DNA of 64,000 nucleotides from Nansenia antarctica (Eukaryota; Chordata; Actinopteri; Argentiniformes; Microstomatidae), in the NCBI GenBank assembly GCA_963989245.1, contig OZ022342.1, positions 19,013,868 through 19,077,867 of the forward strand. Reading direction: 5' to 3'. The notes under the pieces are model-generated. The model was not told the DNA's origin. It did no database searches and saw only the letters and a list, made by a program, of their open reading frames with translations. The position numbers and the translations under genes are program-made. This document shows, piece by piece, positions 35,531 to 46,345 of this stretch. Numbering within the stretch: the stretch's first letter is position 1; every line of letters begins with the position of its first letter.

Positions 35531-36317
35531 TTAGGCAACAGGAGAGAGGTTCAGTGATATGGGGAAGAGAGGGTCATTGTTGTTCATGATGTCATCCAAA
35601 TCCTCGTCCTCTATGACCACTGTAAAAAAATAAAAAATAAAAAATAAAAGAATTATGGAAAAAAAACATTTCCACATTTGTGTGACAATTGTAACATGAT
35701 CCGCTTGAGTTAATCAAGCCTTCATAAAAAAAAACTTTAGGAAACTATGGATTCTTTAGAGATAATGTCATAATATTAAGGATATCATCCATTATCACTT
35801 AAATTTGACTTGCTGAATGTGGATCTAATGCACATCATTAAATTACACTACATATAGGCCTATACTGTATAGTGCCATGGTGTGGCTAACATTTGATCTT
35901 TAAAATACTTCAATGTGAGGTTATTCGTTAGGAGACTATTTGCCTTTCATTTTAGGAACAAATCTAGCCTCATTAATTAATCTTCGGCTTCATTATTCTG
36001 CCGCACTCACCTTTCTTCGACCGTCCGATTTGCCCTAGCTTCGGGGCCCGTTGGCCCAGTCTCCGCTGGGGGGAGTCGAAGCTCAGCGCGCCCCTGTTGA
36101 ATCTAGTCCCCAAACCTGGCACCTCACCCGGCTCCTCGCGTGGGCTCACTGGGCTGGGCTGGAGCACACCGGAGGGGGGTAGAAGCTCCGGCATTCCCAC
36201 CATACCATACATTTCCCTCGGTTGAGTTGCGCTCTCACGGGTGGTCTCAGGCTCCGTGTCCGTATGGAGATGTGTCGACACCTTCTCCTCGTCCTTGCTT
36301 CCGCAACAGTACAGCAT
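35531..36317 (-). CDS. Small two-exon gene of unknown family (131 aa)
   Basis: Exon 1 on the - strand runs 36317-36011 (307 nt) and ends AAGAAAG|GTGAGT. Exon 2 runs 35619-35531 (89 nt) after a long T-rich tract and CAG acceptor. The sizes sum to 132 codons and the junction restores a Val codon, which supports a real gene. The protein starts MLYCCGSKDEEK, a cysteine pair near the N terminus that could be palmitoylated. A Pro/Glu-rich, probably disordered middle follows, then a basic APKLGQIGRSKK patch over the splice junction and an acidic end VVIEDEDLDDIMNNNDPLF. No membrane segment or signal peptide. The ATG has a poor context, and the frame stays open upstream to 36437, so a longer N terminus is possible. 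I do not recognise the family; the conserved-looking acidic end may bind a partner protein (inference). Confidence 0.75.
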
Positions 36318-37690
36318 GCAGGAGACGGGCCGATATGTCCGTGGCGAGGATGAGATGATAGATATTGTTGTCGCGGTCTGAATGCAAATGGAGATTATGA
36401 CAGTATTGACATAAGTCAAGAAATCAACTGGACACATTTCAAACTTCTACTCTATTGATCGGGTGTTATTTGATGTGGGTGAAATGCAAAGACCATGAGA
36501 TGGTTTTCATAAGAACATGCAGTGCAAAAACTCACGAGGCAAACAACTATAAAAAAAAAAAAAAAAAAAAGACGCGTCCTTTATACTGAGTAACACTGAT
36601 TTTGTTTACGTCGGCAGACAAGACGCTCTGTGCGTTCATACTATGCGCAAACCCTTTACGCTATTCTTCCAGTCGTTGGCCGAATGATATTGTACATTGT
36701 CAAACTAATTTGCCGATGGCATATGAATGATTCAAGTAAAATATGTGTATTAGCCTACATTAATTCAAACCTTAACCAGTGGTTAGCAGCACGAAGGGTC
36801 CTCTTCACAGTTTCCCCATTGCAATATGTTGTTGTGTGCTTTTTAGTTGAACATTTGCCCACTCCCAATACGCACAGTTTCTACGTCTTAAAGGTATAGT
36901 GGACCCGCTATGATCACGCACCGAATTGTCATAGCGCACCGAATTGTGAAGAAATGTTGAAATAGTCTAAATGAATGCGATTAGCTAATGTACTTTCGCT
37001 GTATACTGTTTTTCTTACTATTATTTTTAAATGACTAGACTTTTTAAATAGGCACTACATTTTATAAACACTGTTATATATGTCTGTTTTTATTGTATGT
37101 ATGTGACCTATGTGTGTTTTTAATGTGGATAACGTATTCATGAACTGCACAAAGCCTGTCAAAGGAGAATTACAGACAATAAAGCAATCTTGAATCTTGA
37201 ATCTTGAATCTTGTATGCACAATGCCTAATGTGTATCAATGTATCAATCACGCCCAACTCGAACTTCAATAAATACACTCTCTCTCTATATCGTCCTATG
37301 TTGACAAGCGAGTTTGGTATTGATCTTTAGGAGTCCCATTGTTAGCCTAATAAATGTAGACCATTTATTTTATTTTATTTTGTATTGCCAAAGAGAGTAA
37401 GTGGTAGGCCTATTTCAGTGATGGCTTGGTTATAGCTACTCAATTGTGTATGTCATGTCACATGTGTCATACCTTTTGTGTAATGTGTTGATATATTAAT
37501 TATTATATTCTATATAATATTTTCCACATTAAATGGGTCAGTGTATTGCTGTGTATCTTATACTGTAACAGCCTCACCTCTTTCTGTCTCTCTATGCTGT
37601 CAATAAATAAGGACCTTAATCCTTGTGTGATGTAAGTGTTCAGGTCTGACTAGCTTGGGCAGTTCTCAGATTGTTTGCCAAGATGCGCTT
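36318..37690. other. Intergenic DNA between the - strand gene and the first PLAC8 gene
   Basis: Probably holds the divergent 5' ends of both neighbours. It contains a 20-bp A run (36551-36570) and a LINE-like tail (37017-37215). No other feature recognised. Confidence 0.4.
37017..37215 (+). mobile_element. LINE-like 3' tail ending in (TTGAATC)n
   Basis: TTTAAATAGGCACTACATTT and TTTTTATTGTATGTATGTGA match, in reverse, the segment 3785-3897 at the 3' end of the L1 near the window start. The copy ends with CAATAAAGCAATC and four TTGAATC units, a retroposon-like microsatellite tail. Confidence 0.6.
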
Positions 37691-37885
37691 GAGAATCACA
37701 TTCTTCTTCCAGCTCTCATGACAGACATTACAGCTTTCAAAAGTGGATGTCCACAGATCAGTCCCACTGCTCTCTCTCACAGACACATACACACACAAGG
37801 TAAGAGATTAATAATTTGTGTAATGTCGAAGTAGGACAATCAATTGTTGATTTTAGAATAGATTATAGATAGCCTAATGATGGGC

Positions 37886-37992
37886 TGGTTTCACAGACAA
37901 GGCTTAAGCCTGGACTAAATCACACTTTCAATGTAAAATATCCATTGAAATTGCTTTTTAGTCTAGGATTAGGCCTTGTCTGTCAGTTTCAC
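37886..37992. mobile_element. Palindromic MITE
   Basis: GGTTTCACAGACAAGGCTTA...CCTGGACTAAA pairs with TTTAGTCTAGGATTAGGCCTTGTCTG; the centre CAATGTAAAATATCCATTG also folds. I recall similar palindromic elements as common in teleosts (memory, unchecked). Lies upstream of the first PLAC8 start. Confidence 0.75.
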
Positions 37993-38302
37993 AACGATAC
38001 CATGTTTTGGGGTACAATATGAGTTATTATCATCTCCACAATATGTATGGTATAATTGGATTCACTCTGAAGATGGAATTTCAGGCTCTGTTGAACTTCA
38101 GACTCTGTCTTAGCCAATGTTCAGTTAGTTTACCTTGATGATGGTTTTGTCCATATATCTAAATGTGTCTGTTTGAACAATGATGATCGGCGGTATTAGT
38201 CCCACTTTTGGAAGTTAAACTGTCTCAAGAAAAACTCAGGCCCTGAGTCATGTATTAAGAATGTCCTCTAATGAATGTCCTCTTTGTAGATAAGACGTCA
38301 CC

Positions 38303-39375
38303 ATGCCATCAAAGACATCAAAATTGGTTATCAAGCAGCCTCTCCCTGTCATGGTCTCCAGAGTGTCTGACGAATGGGGCTCTGGAATCTGTGCTTGCTG
38401 GGAGGACATACCAGATTGTAAGTGTGTATTAATGTGTCTTTATGCGTTTAATGTTGTGCATTTGTCTAAAGTAAATGAATCATCTAGTCATCATAAGCAA
38501 ACATCTGTGCTAGGACTAGGTCACAATGCTAGAATTTGTTTTTATTTGTAATATTTGTTTAATTGTTAACAGTTGAGGAATTGTGTGTGTGTGGGGGGGG
38601 GTGGTGGTGTATGTATATATGTATGTATGTATGTATGTATGCATGTATGTATGTATGTATGTATGTATGTATGTATGTATGTATGTATGTAGGTATGTAT
38701 GTAGGTATGTAGGTATGTATGTAATGAATCACTTGTCTGTGCATATATCTGTGTCAAAGTGTATTTTGTGTGTGTACGGTACGTTTATACACACGGTTGT
38801 TTAATTTGTGCTTTATTCCCGATGCCAAGGCTGTTTTGCATGCTGGTGTTCTCCCTGCCATGCCTGTAAAATTACCAAGGACTACGGACAGTGTCTCTGT
38901 CTCCCTCTGCTGGACTTTACCTTCATCCCACCCGTCAGATTGTCAATGAGGGTTTCAATGCGTCATCACTACGGCATCAGAGTAAGGACAATCAGACTTT
39001 AGACTCCGGGGAGAGAAAAAATTCCCTATTTACTAATCTCGTATAGATAGTAAATGCTAATCCAGCCACAGGCCGTGTACAGCTCGGAGGCCCTGTGTTT
39101 AGCTTTTTCTTCATTAAAAAACCCCCAATATGTTTGTGAACATTTCTCCCCCACTACTATATAAATTAGTTTCTGGTACCGGATAATGTGCCAAGTCATG
39201 TTTGCTCTCTGTGTGTACTGTTGTCTTTAAACATGGCTAACTCTCTCTTCAGGGCACCATGTGTAATGACTGTGTGTATGCCGCCTGCTGCGGTTCTTGT
39301 GCCTGGTGCCAAATGTCCAGAGAGATGAAGAGGCGTAACCTCCCCATCGTCCTCGTCAGCACCAAGATCATATGA
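38303..39375 (+). CDS. PLAC8-domain (onzin/ponzr-like) protein, three coding exons
   Basis: Small cysteine-rich PLAC8-family protein; family members act at membranes or in the cytoplasm in epithelial and blood cells, with no agreed biochemical reaction. Exons 38303-38417, 38830-38981 and 39253-39375 join in phase to 129 aa. The N terminus MPSKTSKLVIKQPLPVMVSR is followed by WGSGICACWEDIPDCCFACW, the CxPCHACK motif, the CLCLPLLD segment, RHHYGI and the last exon CNDCVYAACCGSCAWCQMSRE. The C-CPC, LPLLD, R(H)xYGI and CAWCQ(M) blocks are the PLAC8 signature. It ends soon after the domain, unlike its neighbour at 43472. A donor-like CACAAG|GTAAGA at 37800 suggests a noncoding first exon. The second-exon acceptor (GATGCCAAG|GC) is less typical, so that border is slightly uncertain. 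Confidence 0.88.
38607..38722. repeat. (GTAT)n tetranucleotide array in PLAC8 intron 1
   Basis: About 116 bp of GTAT with GCAT and GTAG variants. Confidence 0.95.
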
Positions 39376-39435
39376 ACTTCTTAACAATTTTCATTACATT
39401 TTCACTGCCACACCACATCCATGCTGTCATCATCA

Positions 39436-39450
39436 CCATCATCCTCATCC

Positions 39451-39492
<42 letters not shown>
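39436..39492. repeat. (CAT)n trinucleotide array
   Basis: About 57 bp of CAT with CCT variants, 60 bp after the PLAC8 stop codon. Confidence 0.95.
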
Positions 39493-39493
<1 letters not shown>

Positions 39494-39855
39494 TTTCAGA
39501 AAGATATTTGAGTTGAAAAGTAAATTCAACAGATTATTCGATTCATTATTTATTTATTTAGATATTATCAAACAAGAAGTAATACACTATGTACAGTAAA
39601 TAAATAGTTAGTGTAGTGTATGCTTATATGTATTACATGCTGCATAAATGTGTCTACTTTTGTATGTCATATATGCCTAATGAAATTGAAATATTAAATA
39701 TATGTTATGTTAAAATCATCTTGTGAATCAATTTAACCTTTTTTATCTGTATTTCTTTATCTCAGAACTCCTGACATTTCACACGTTGTGTCAGTCTGTA
39801 CAAGGCTATAGATGTGTTACTCAGATACTGACTTGACTGTTAGACCAGCCTATCT

Positions 39856-39874
39856 CTCTCTCGCTCGATCTCTC

Positions 39875-39938
<64 letters not shown>
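39856..39938. repeat. (CT)n microsatellite
   Basis: About 80 bp CT with CGCTCGAT and TGT interruptions at the left. Confidence 0.95.
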
Positions 39939-39943
<5 letters not shown>

Positions 39944-40694
39944 CCCTACCTTTCGGTTGACCCATTCAACAGATCATCCACAGATGCAAATAAGTTGGTT
40001 ACATTTAGGCCTCCTAAATAGGCCCCTCATGATTATAAATGTTTCTTGAACTATTTAATTCACATTGACATTCTTTTAAACCTCCACATAAGCACTGGGA
40101 ATACTGTATATAAAGTCAGCTGGTTCTTAATCAAATTACAACTTACAAGTCCGTTGTGAACCAGCTGATGGTGACTCTTACCTTCAGGAGAGCTGATAAT
40201 GACAAGAAAATCATATTTGTAATCATTCTAGAATGTTTGCTTGTTATTTTCTTAACACAGATCATCCCCTGCATACTCAAGTGTTATGTAGTTGTTTCAC
40301 TTTCCATATTTAAATGCACCAGTGTGACGGACTGGATAGGAGCATGATTAATATACAATAGTATGTAGATATTGTGGTCTAGACCTCCCTCTGTAGATGA
40401 GTGACAGCTGCTGGTAAGAGAGATAATAAAATCTCTAGTTCAGTAATTATAGTTCTCATAACTTTAATCTGACCAAGAGCACAAACCCACAATTTTACAA
40501 TGTGTGTTAGGAAACTGATCTCCGAACCTGTATGAAAACATAGTATCCATGACAACCAGCATGGTTGCTCTGTGACTGCGTCGATGACCTAGCAGTGTGT
40601 GATTGACCCCTGTGTCAGTTATGTCTGGCTAGTCTACATGTGTCTGTTTGTCAGTTCTATAATGAGATTTCCTTAGCCTGTCAATCACGTTCTC

Positions 40695-40885
40695 ATCCCA
40701 GCCAGCATGTGACCGACCTTCAACGTTGAAATGTAGTGTCAGTTGCTGTTTCAACATTGAACAGTTTTGAAACAATGTTTAATGCAAAATGTCCTTTTAA
40801 AATCGAAACAAAATTCAACAGCGATTCAACCTTGCTCCTTGACGTTGATTCACCCGTGAATACATATTAAAATGCCAGCTGGGAT
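40695..40885. mobile_element. Short MITE with ATCCCAGC ends
   Basis: The left end ATCCCAGCCAGCAT and the right end ATGCCAGCTGGGAT are inverted repeats (12 of 14). The inside has repeated TTCAACGTTGA / CAACATTGA words. No coding frame. Confidence 0.7.
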
Positions 40886-40917
40886 TAAGTTATATTTAAA
40901 TGTCATTGTGTTTGTAT

Positions 40918-40919
<2 letters not shown>

Positions 40920-40958
<39 letters not shown>
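40920..40958. repeat. (CT)n microsatellite
   Basis: Uninterrupted CT run. Confidence 0.95.
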
Positions 40959-40959
<1 letters not shown>

Positions 40960-40999
40960 GAATGAGGGCAGGGTGAGGAAACACTTTGAAAAATATATA

Positions 41000-42440
41000 T
41001 GAAAATATATATGACAGGGTTCCAGATTACGAAAGTGCAGATTGTAAGCATTCAAATGATGTGTCATACATTGAAATCTGAAAATAGTTGAAGATTATTG
41101 GTTATAAGCTTATTTGAATGTTGTTACACCTCAAACCAAATAGCAGAGAAAAGCGCTCTGAATCAAAACACACACAAAACAGCTGCTACATTGGGGACCT
41201 GTTTTCACTCATAAACGCTACTTTTAGAACTATAGGCTGAAATTATATAAATTATACTTTTTTTTTGTATATATTTTTTTTTTTTTACAGTCAAATTAAG
41301 TGGAATAACCTGATGAGACACAATACTTATGTAGCGTCAGTTTCTATGAAACAGAAACAAGGTCCTTCAAGGAGGTTATTTTCCACATGCTCTTACATGA
41401 CATAAAGAGACATGAACATCCTGTTCCATCACATTCACATAATGTGTTTGTGTGGGAGATAAAGAGATGTCACAGCCTCTCAACGTCATGTGTTTCCTCT
41501 TTCAATCTATGATCTCTCTGCATACCTTTAACTTTACGCCTGTCTATACAGATTATGAAGAGGAATTCTTTTTTGCACACTTCCTCATTGAACCAATGAT
41601 TTGTTCTTATTTTTCTTTGTTCTTTGTTTTGCGTAACACACTTTGTGACTGCTTTGAAAAGTGCTATATAAATAGTTAGGAAAAGTTGTTAGGAAACATT
41701 ATGATAATATGGTTATTATTAGAGCTGTCAATCTTAACGCGTTAACGATCGCGGTTAATTTGGAAACCTTAACATGCATTTCTTTATTCTAACTGCCAAA
41801 ATACAAGTAAATACTATTATTTTAAACATGTGATTAATCATGATTAATCTGATTAATTTCAGAATATGATTGTGATTAGCTTGATTAAAAATTGTAATCG
41901 ATTGACAGCACTAGTTATTATTAACCATCAGCCATTAACTATGGCAGAATGTAAGATGATCTACAGATGGCCTACTACAGCTATCATAACCATGACTGCA
42001 AGTGTGACATGGTCTGGTGAAAAGGTCCGCATGCAAATGACCAGAAATTATTATTGTTTATTTTTCATATTCCCGTCCCGCTTATAGGCTACTGGGTTAG
42101 TGACACATGGCTTGTAAACAAACTTACGTTGTAGGATGTGTTCAAAAGCAAGGACTGTGTGACCATCTAACATCTAATTATGTGTACCGTAGTTATGTGT
42201 TTTTAGCATGTTGATGTTCTACCAGCATGTTGTGATGTGCTCAACATGCAGTTAGATGTTCACAGCGATGTTCTTTTTTGAGCGATTTTTTAAGCATTGT
42301 TCTTTGGTAGCAAACACGTCTGTTTTGATTCCGAGCGATTTCCTCCGGTATTTGGTTTGAGGTGTACCTACATTCAAAGAAGCATATCTTCTTCAACCAT
42401 TTTACAATCTGCACTTTTATCATCTGTAAAGAACTGAAGA
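41000..42440. mobile_element. Fold-back element with long inverted arms, copy of the 23281-25250 family
   Basis: Left arm 41020-41190 (GAAAGTGCAGATTGTAAGC, AGCTTATTTGAATGTTG, TTACACCTCAAACCAAATA) is the reverse of the right arm 42290-42430. The inner part 41995-42260 matches 23281-23900. Inside sit a LINE-like GTGCTATATAAATAG word (41660) and the hAT MITE 41720-41913. Confidence 0.55.
41720..41913. mobile_element. hAT-like MITE, 194 bp
   Basis: Ends TAGAGCTGTCAATC and the complement of TAGTGCTGTCAATC; perfect 8-bp target duplication GTTATTAT at 41712-41719 and 41914-41921. Sub-terminal GATTAATC repeats. No coding frame. Confidence 0.9.
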
Positions 42441-43471
42441 ACTGACTTTTTTTCCAGACCCAGTCTATTAGCATCTCCAGAACGCCCTCTCAAGAAAACA
42501 ATATTTTAGGTTTTTTTTCATCTGAAACAACACTTAATGGACAAAGATTAACATTGCTACTTTTTACTTTAAAAACAAACAAGTTCCTTCTCTGATCCAG
42601 GTCATCAAGGAGGAGGAGTTGCCCGCGTTCAGGTTTTGCAGCATTTTATTTGCAGCATTGTATTGTGTACTCTGACAGACATTTCCCATTACACCTGATT
42701 AAATCTAAGTTATCTTCATCATTGTCTCTGCACCTTCAAGGCTTTCAATCCAGGATATCCAGAACTATAAAGGTAAGATAGATGCTCAAGGGTTGGGGGG
42801 TTTATTAATAGTAATTCCTACTCGTTAACCACATACAGTACTTACATAGAAAGAAATAATATTGAGAAGGTAGATACTTATAGAAAATGAATGTAAAATG
42901 AATGATTTCTGGCCGCTTCCTTGCTACCTCTGGTGTGAACGGTACTTTACTGACCAGGAGCTACAAAATCGCCTGCTGTCTCACAGGTCGCATGTCTGTT
43001 GTGATGTGTCGCTAGTGGAGTGTGTCTGATAAATGCAGCATGTATGGCTTATCTATAATTCATTCATCCATAATTATTATTATTATTATACCACACAAAA
43101 AATCCGACCCTGCCTTTACCTTATAGGAGCTACAAAGGACATTTTCACTATACTACAGCATATAATGGCCTTGCAGGGATTGTGGAGTGATAGTGTTTAA
43201 AAGTAATAGGCCCCCACCAATGCTTCGATTGACGATGGTATTAGTGTATTGATTTTTCCTGGCTGGTACAGCCACTTTGTTGTCAAATCCTAGCTTGTTA
43301 TAGAAAGTAGTTAAATCAAAACTAGGCTATACTGTGTCTGAATGCATTCCCTGTACTATACATTAGGTTTATTGTCAATAAAAAAAATATTCACTCAAAC
43401 ATTTTTTCTAAACCTCCCATGCCACAATAGTACATGTACTGTATGTGTGTCTGCAGGCAGGTCTGATCACC

Positions 43472-44498
43472 ATGACTGCAAAAGTGGTGGTCCGTCACCA
43501 GGTGGAGTCTCCACTGAAGGGCTGGAGCTCTGACCTCTTTGACTGCTGTCAGGACATGAATTCCTGTGAGTCTAAATAGCCATAAGTTATTCATTACCTT
43601 TACCAACAATCATAAAGTATCCACTAAAAAATATTAGGCATAGCTTTAAAAACCAATGAATAGTCATTAAACCTGTAGCAGTAACGATAAAGTAACAGTT
43701 TTAACAGTAACAGTAACTTGTTGCACTCACTGTTTCATTTTATAATGAGAAGGTGAGTTTGTGTGTGTGCAGGTTGTTATGGTTTCTGGTGCTGTCCTTG
43801 TCTTGCCTGCACCACCACCAAAAACTTTGGGGAGTGTATGTGTCTGCCCCTGCTGGACCTCCTAGGCCCTGCATGCATGATAGCCTTCGACGTGCCCCTG
43901 TGTGCACCACCTGCATCCCTGGCCCTTCGGGTGGCTGTACGCCACAAATATGGAATTCAGGTGCATTTCCATCTTAACAGAGATCACACAATAGATCAAT
44001 CAATCACTATAAGAGGTGCTGTTTCTGCATGCCTGTGTTTGTGTTAGTGGGATAGTTGGTGAGTTCTGTGTACTGTAAGTGTTGAGCAAGAGTGTTTTTG
44101 TGGGTCCACAGGGCTCTATCTGTGGGGACCTCATGGTGTCATGCTTCTGTAACCCGTGCTCCTGGTGTCAGATGGCCCGGGAGATCCGAGAGCATAACAA
44201 GAGCTACACTATCATAAACATCCAGCCAGTGGCCATCAGCCACCAGCCTCAATTTATGGCACCTCAAGTCTACATGACCAACCAACATAACTTTGTCATG
44301 ACTGGCCCCACCATGGCCACCAGTCCCCCTGTCTTGACTAGTCCACAGTTCCCCACCATGGCCACCAGTCCCCCTGTCATGACTGCTAGCTCATTTGACA
44401 CTACCAACAATAACCCTCCTCCCTTTAACCCCCAAGTTGGTTATGGGGCCTCAGCCCCAGTTGTCCCTGACACATCTCAGCAAATTATGAAATACTGA
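43472..44498 (+). CDS. PLAC8-domain protein with extended Pro/Thr-rich tail, three coding exons
   Basis: Second PLAC8-family gene, same orientation and same three-exon phase plan as the one at 38303. Exons 43472-43565, 43773-43960 and 44112-44498 give 222 aa. N terminus MTAKVVVRHQVESPLKGWSS, then DLFDCCQD, GFWCCPCLACTTTKNFGEC (first Cys motif), CLPLLDLLGPAC, APPASLALRVAVRHKYGIQ and, in exon 3, CGDLMVSCFCNPCSWCQMAR (second Cys motif). Unlike its neighbour it continues for about 90 residues rich in P, T, Q, M with a near-duplicate TMATSPPV unit (two copies), probably disordered. A donor CTATAAAG|GTAAGA at 42774 fits a noncoding first exon. AATAAA at 44565-44570 gives a short 3' UTR. Cys blocks and LPLLD make the family call firm; function is not known from sequence. 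Confidence 0.92.
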
Positions 44499-46345
44499 GC
44501 TCTGCTGTTTCAAATAGTCAGTGCAGTTGTTTTGATGTCTGAACTTGCTGTAAGGTTCACAGTCAATAAATGAAATAGATAGGAAAGAATGTGAAAGAAA
44601 ATGTGTTTTATTGGGGCTTTTGCTCTGACAGCTACTTTTCAAAAATGGAGATGCAACACTAGAGAATAGAGCTTGTTGCATTATTGTTTAATGTGAGAGC
44701 AGTGAAACAAGTGGACTCTCTCTTTCTCTATTGTTCACTACAATATCTTTGTTGAAAGTTGCTCCTTTCACAGGCGTGACGTCACATTCCAGAGCCTACC
44801 TTTCAGAGAGAGATTATAGAATAAAACCGCTTTCTTTTGATACACACATTACTGTGATATTTTAAAACCTAGAGTTAATATCTAGTATCTATAATATAAT
44901 TCTATTAATAATATCATATTTATAATATCACCATTATGTATAACTGCCTTGATTTCCTCTGTGAATGTTATTTTCAAATGTTTTATTATGTAATAACACA
45001 GTTTTGCCATATAAAGTGATGCTTTTGTGTCTACTTAGCGGTCATTTGTGAAATTCAGTCATAGTTGGTAGTTGGAATCAGGTGTCTAATGTTGGACTAT
45101 AATAATCACGATTACTACCCTTGGCAATATGAAAGTTCTAAATTGTCCTGATCATTGATCCATACCATAGACAGTGCCCTGCATTAGTAATGGGACAGTG
45201 AAGTGTTTTATTATATAAAAAGTGTTTGTTATATACCATATTTGATGGTATTTATATGAACATATGACAACATTATTTATACATAATCCCTCTATTTCAG
45301 GGCACCAAAAGTAATGGGACAATTGGCTTGACAAGTGTTCTGTTTTGGAGCTGTCAATGTCTATTATTGGTTCTAGGCTTTGTGTTTGCCTTTGGAGTCT
45401 GCTATATCAGACATACAAGACCATTTGTTTACATGTACCCATGTTGTGAGGGAAATGTTTACACAAAATGTTCAGGATAAGCAATAGAGCTCTAATCTCT
45501 ACAAAATATGAAGGTGCTGAAACCTTTCCGATTTTAGTGTCATTAGATTGGAGAAAAGACTAATACATTCATAGAGGGATCTAGGGTCTCACAAGCTTAA
45601 CAAGGCTATTGGGTAACAGAGGGATTAGATTGTTGTCCAGAAGAACAATAGCTGGGGTAAATAACTCCCTCTCCTTCATTCTCTTTTATGTTAGCATTTA
45701 TTCTCCTGAAATGTTTGCGTGTGTTTTATGGGGAAATAGTGCTTAATTCCATCTCTAGACACAGTTTGGACTGAAAGAGGGCTTTAATCGGTGGACCCCA
45801 GCCACCAGAGGAAACATTGAAAAAGAGAGAAGTGACAGATCACCCAGCATCAAGGTAAATCTGACCCCCATCTAAATCACTTCATGCTTTGTTGTTTGCT
45901 ACTAACTATTGGCATCTGACATACTTATTTCACGTTTGTTAACAGCTTAGATTTACCTCAAGCATAGAATGAATGTCACTAGAAATAACACTAATGTCAC
46001 CAGTAACAGTGTGTGATTGTGGGTAATCATGATTGCTCTGTAGATTCTGATGATTTCACACTAAAATCAACAGGTCAATTCACTTGCAATGTTGCAACAA
46101 CCCCAAATACCTCGTCAAGAGGTGTGTACCTCCTGACATACTGGTTCGGGTGTTGCAATGTCAAATCATCTGTGCTTTCTTATTTTGCATCCTTTGCAAT
46201 TCAAGATATAGAGATACTATTTTCCTTTTATTGCCTGAGTTTGAGCATTCTTTATGTGCAGTAGTAAACCTGTTGGTACACTGTTGCTTCCTTCTTTTAC
46301 TTGTTGAACCATGACAGTTCTCTTTCTTCTGTGTAGGTGAGAGCC
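44499..46345. other. Interval between the PLAC8 and UGT genes
   Basis: Contains the PLAC8 3' UTR and a decayed DNA-element remnant (about 45168-45330: CAGTGCCCTGCATTAGTAAT ... TTTCAGGGCACCAAAAGTAA). A donor-like CATCAAG|GTAAAT at 45854 may mark a noncoding first exon of the UGT gene, spliced to the acceptor TGTGTAG before 46337. Confidence 0.45.

Larger units (their letters stand above)
39376..40694. other. Downstream flank of the first PLAC8 gene
   Basis: Trinucleotide array 39436-39492 in the probable 3' UTR and a CT array 39856-39938. No gene recognised. Confidence 0.5.

Noticed and set aside
36318..36437. Upstream in-frame extension of the - strand 131-aa gene
   Set aside because: The extension has no recognisable content and overlaps probable 5' UTR; the ATG at 36317 before the CCG motif was preferred, though its context is weak.
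38808..39002. Reading the PLAC8 exon 2 as an unspliced ORF starting MLYSRCQG
   Set aside because: The part before 38830 is intron and the part after 38981 runs through a GT donor; the spliced model restores the conserved motifs.
43753..43977. 74-codon frame overlapping the second PLAC8 exon
   Set aside because: Wrong frame; the neighbouring frame carries the PLAC8 motifs and fits the splice phases.
46337..46345. GTG at the exon border as the UGT start
   Set aside because: Vertebrate translation starts at ATG; the GTG is the first codon after the splice acceptor and belongs to the 5' UTR.
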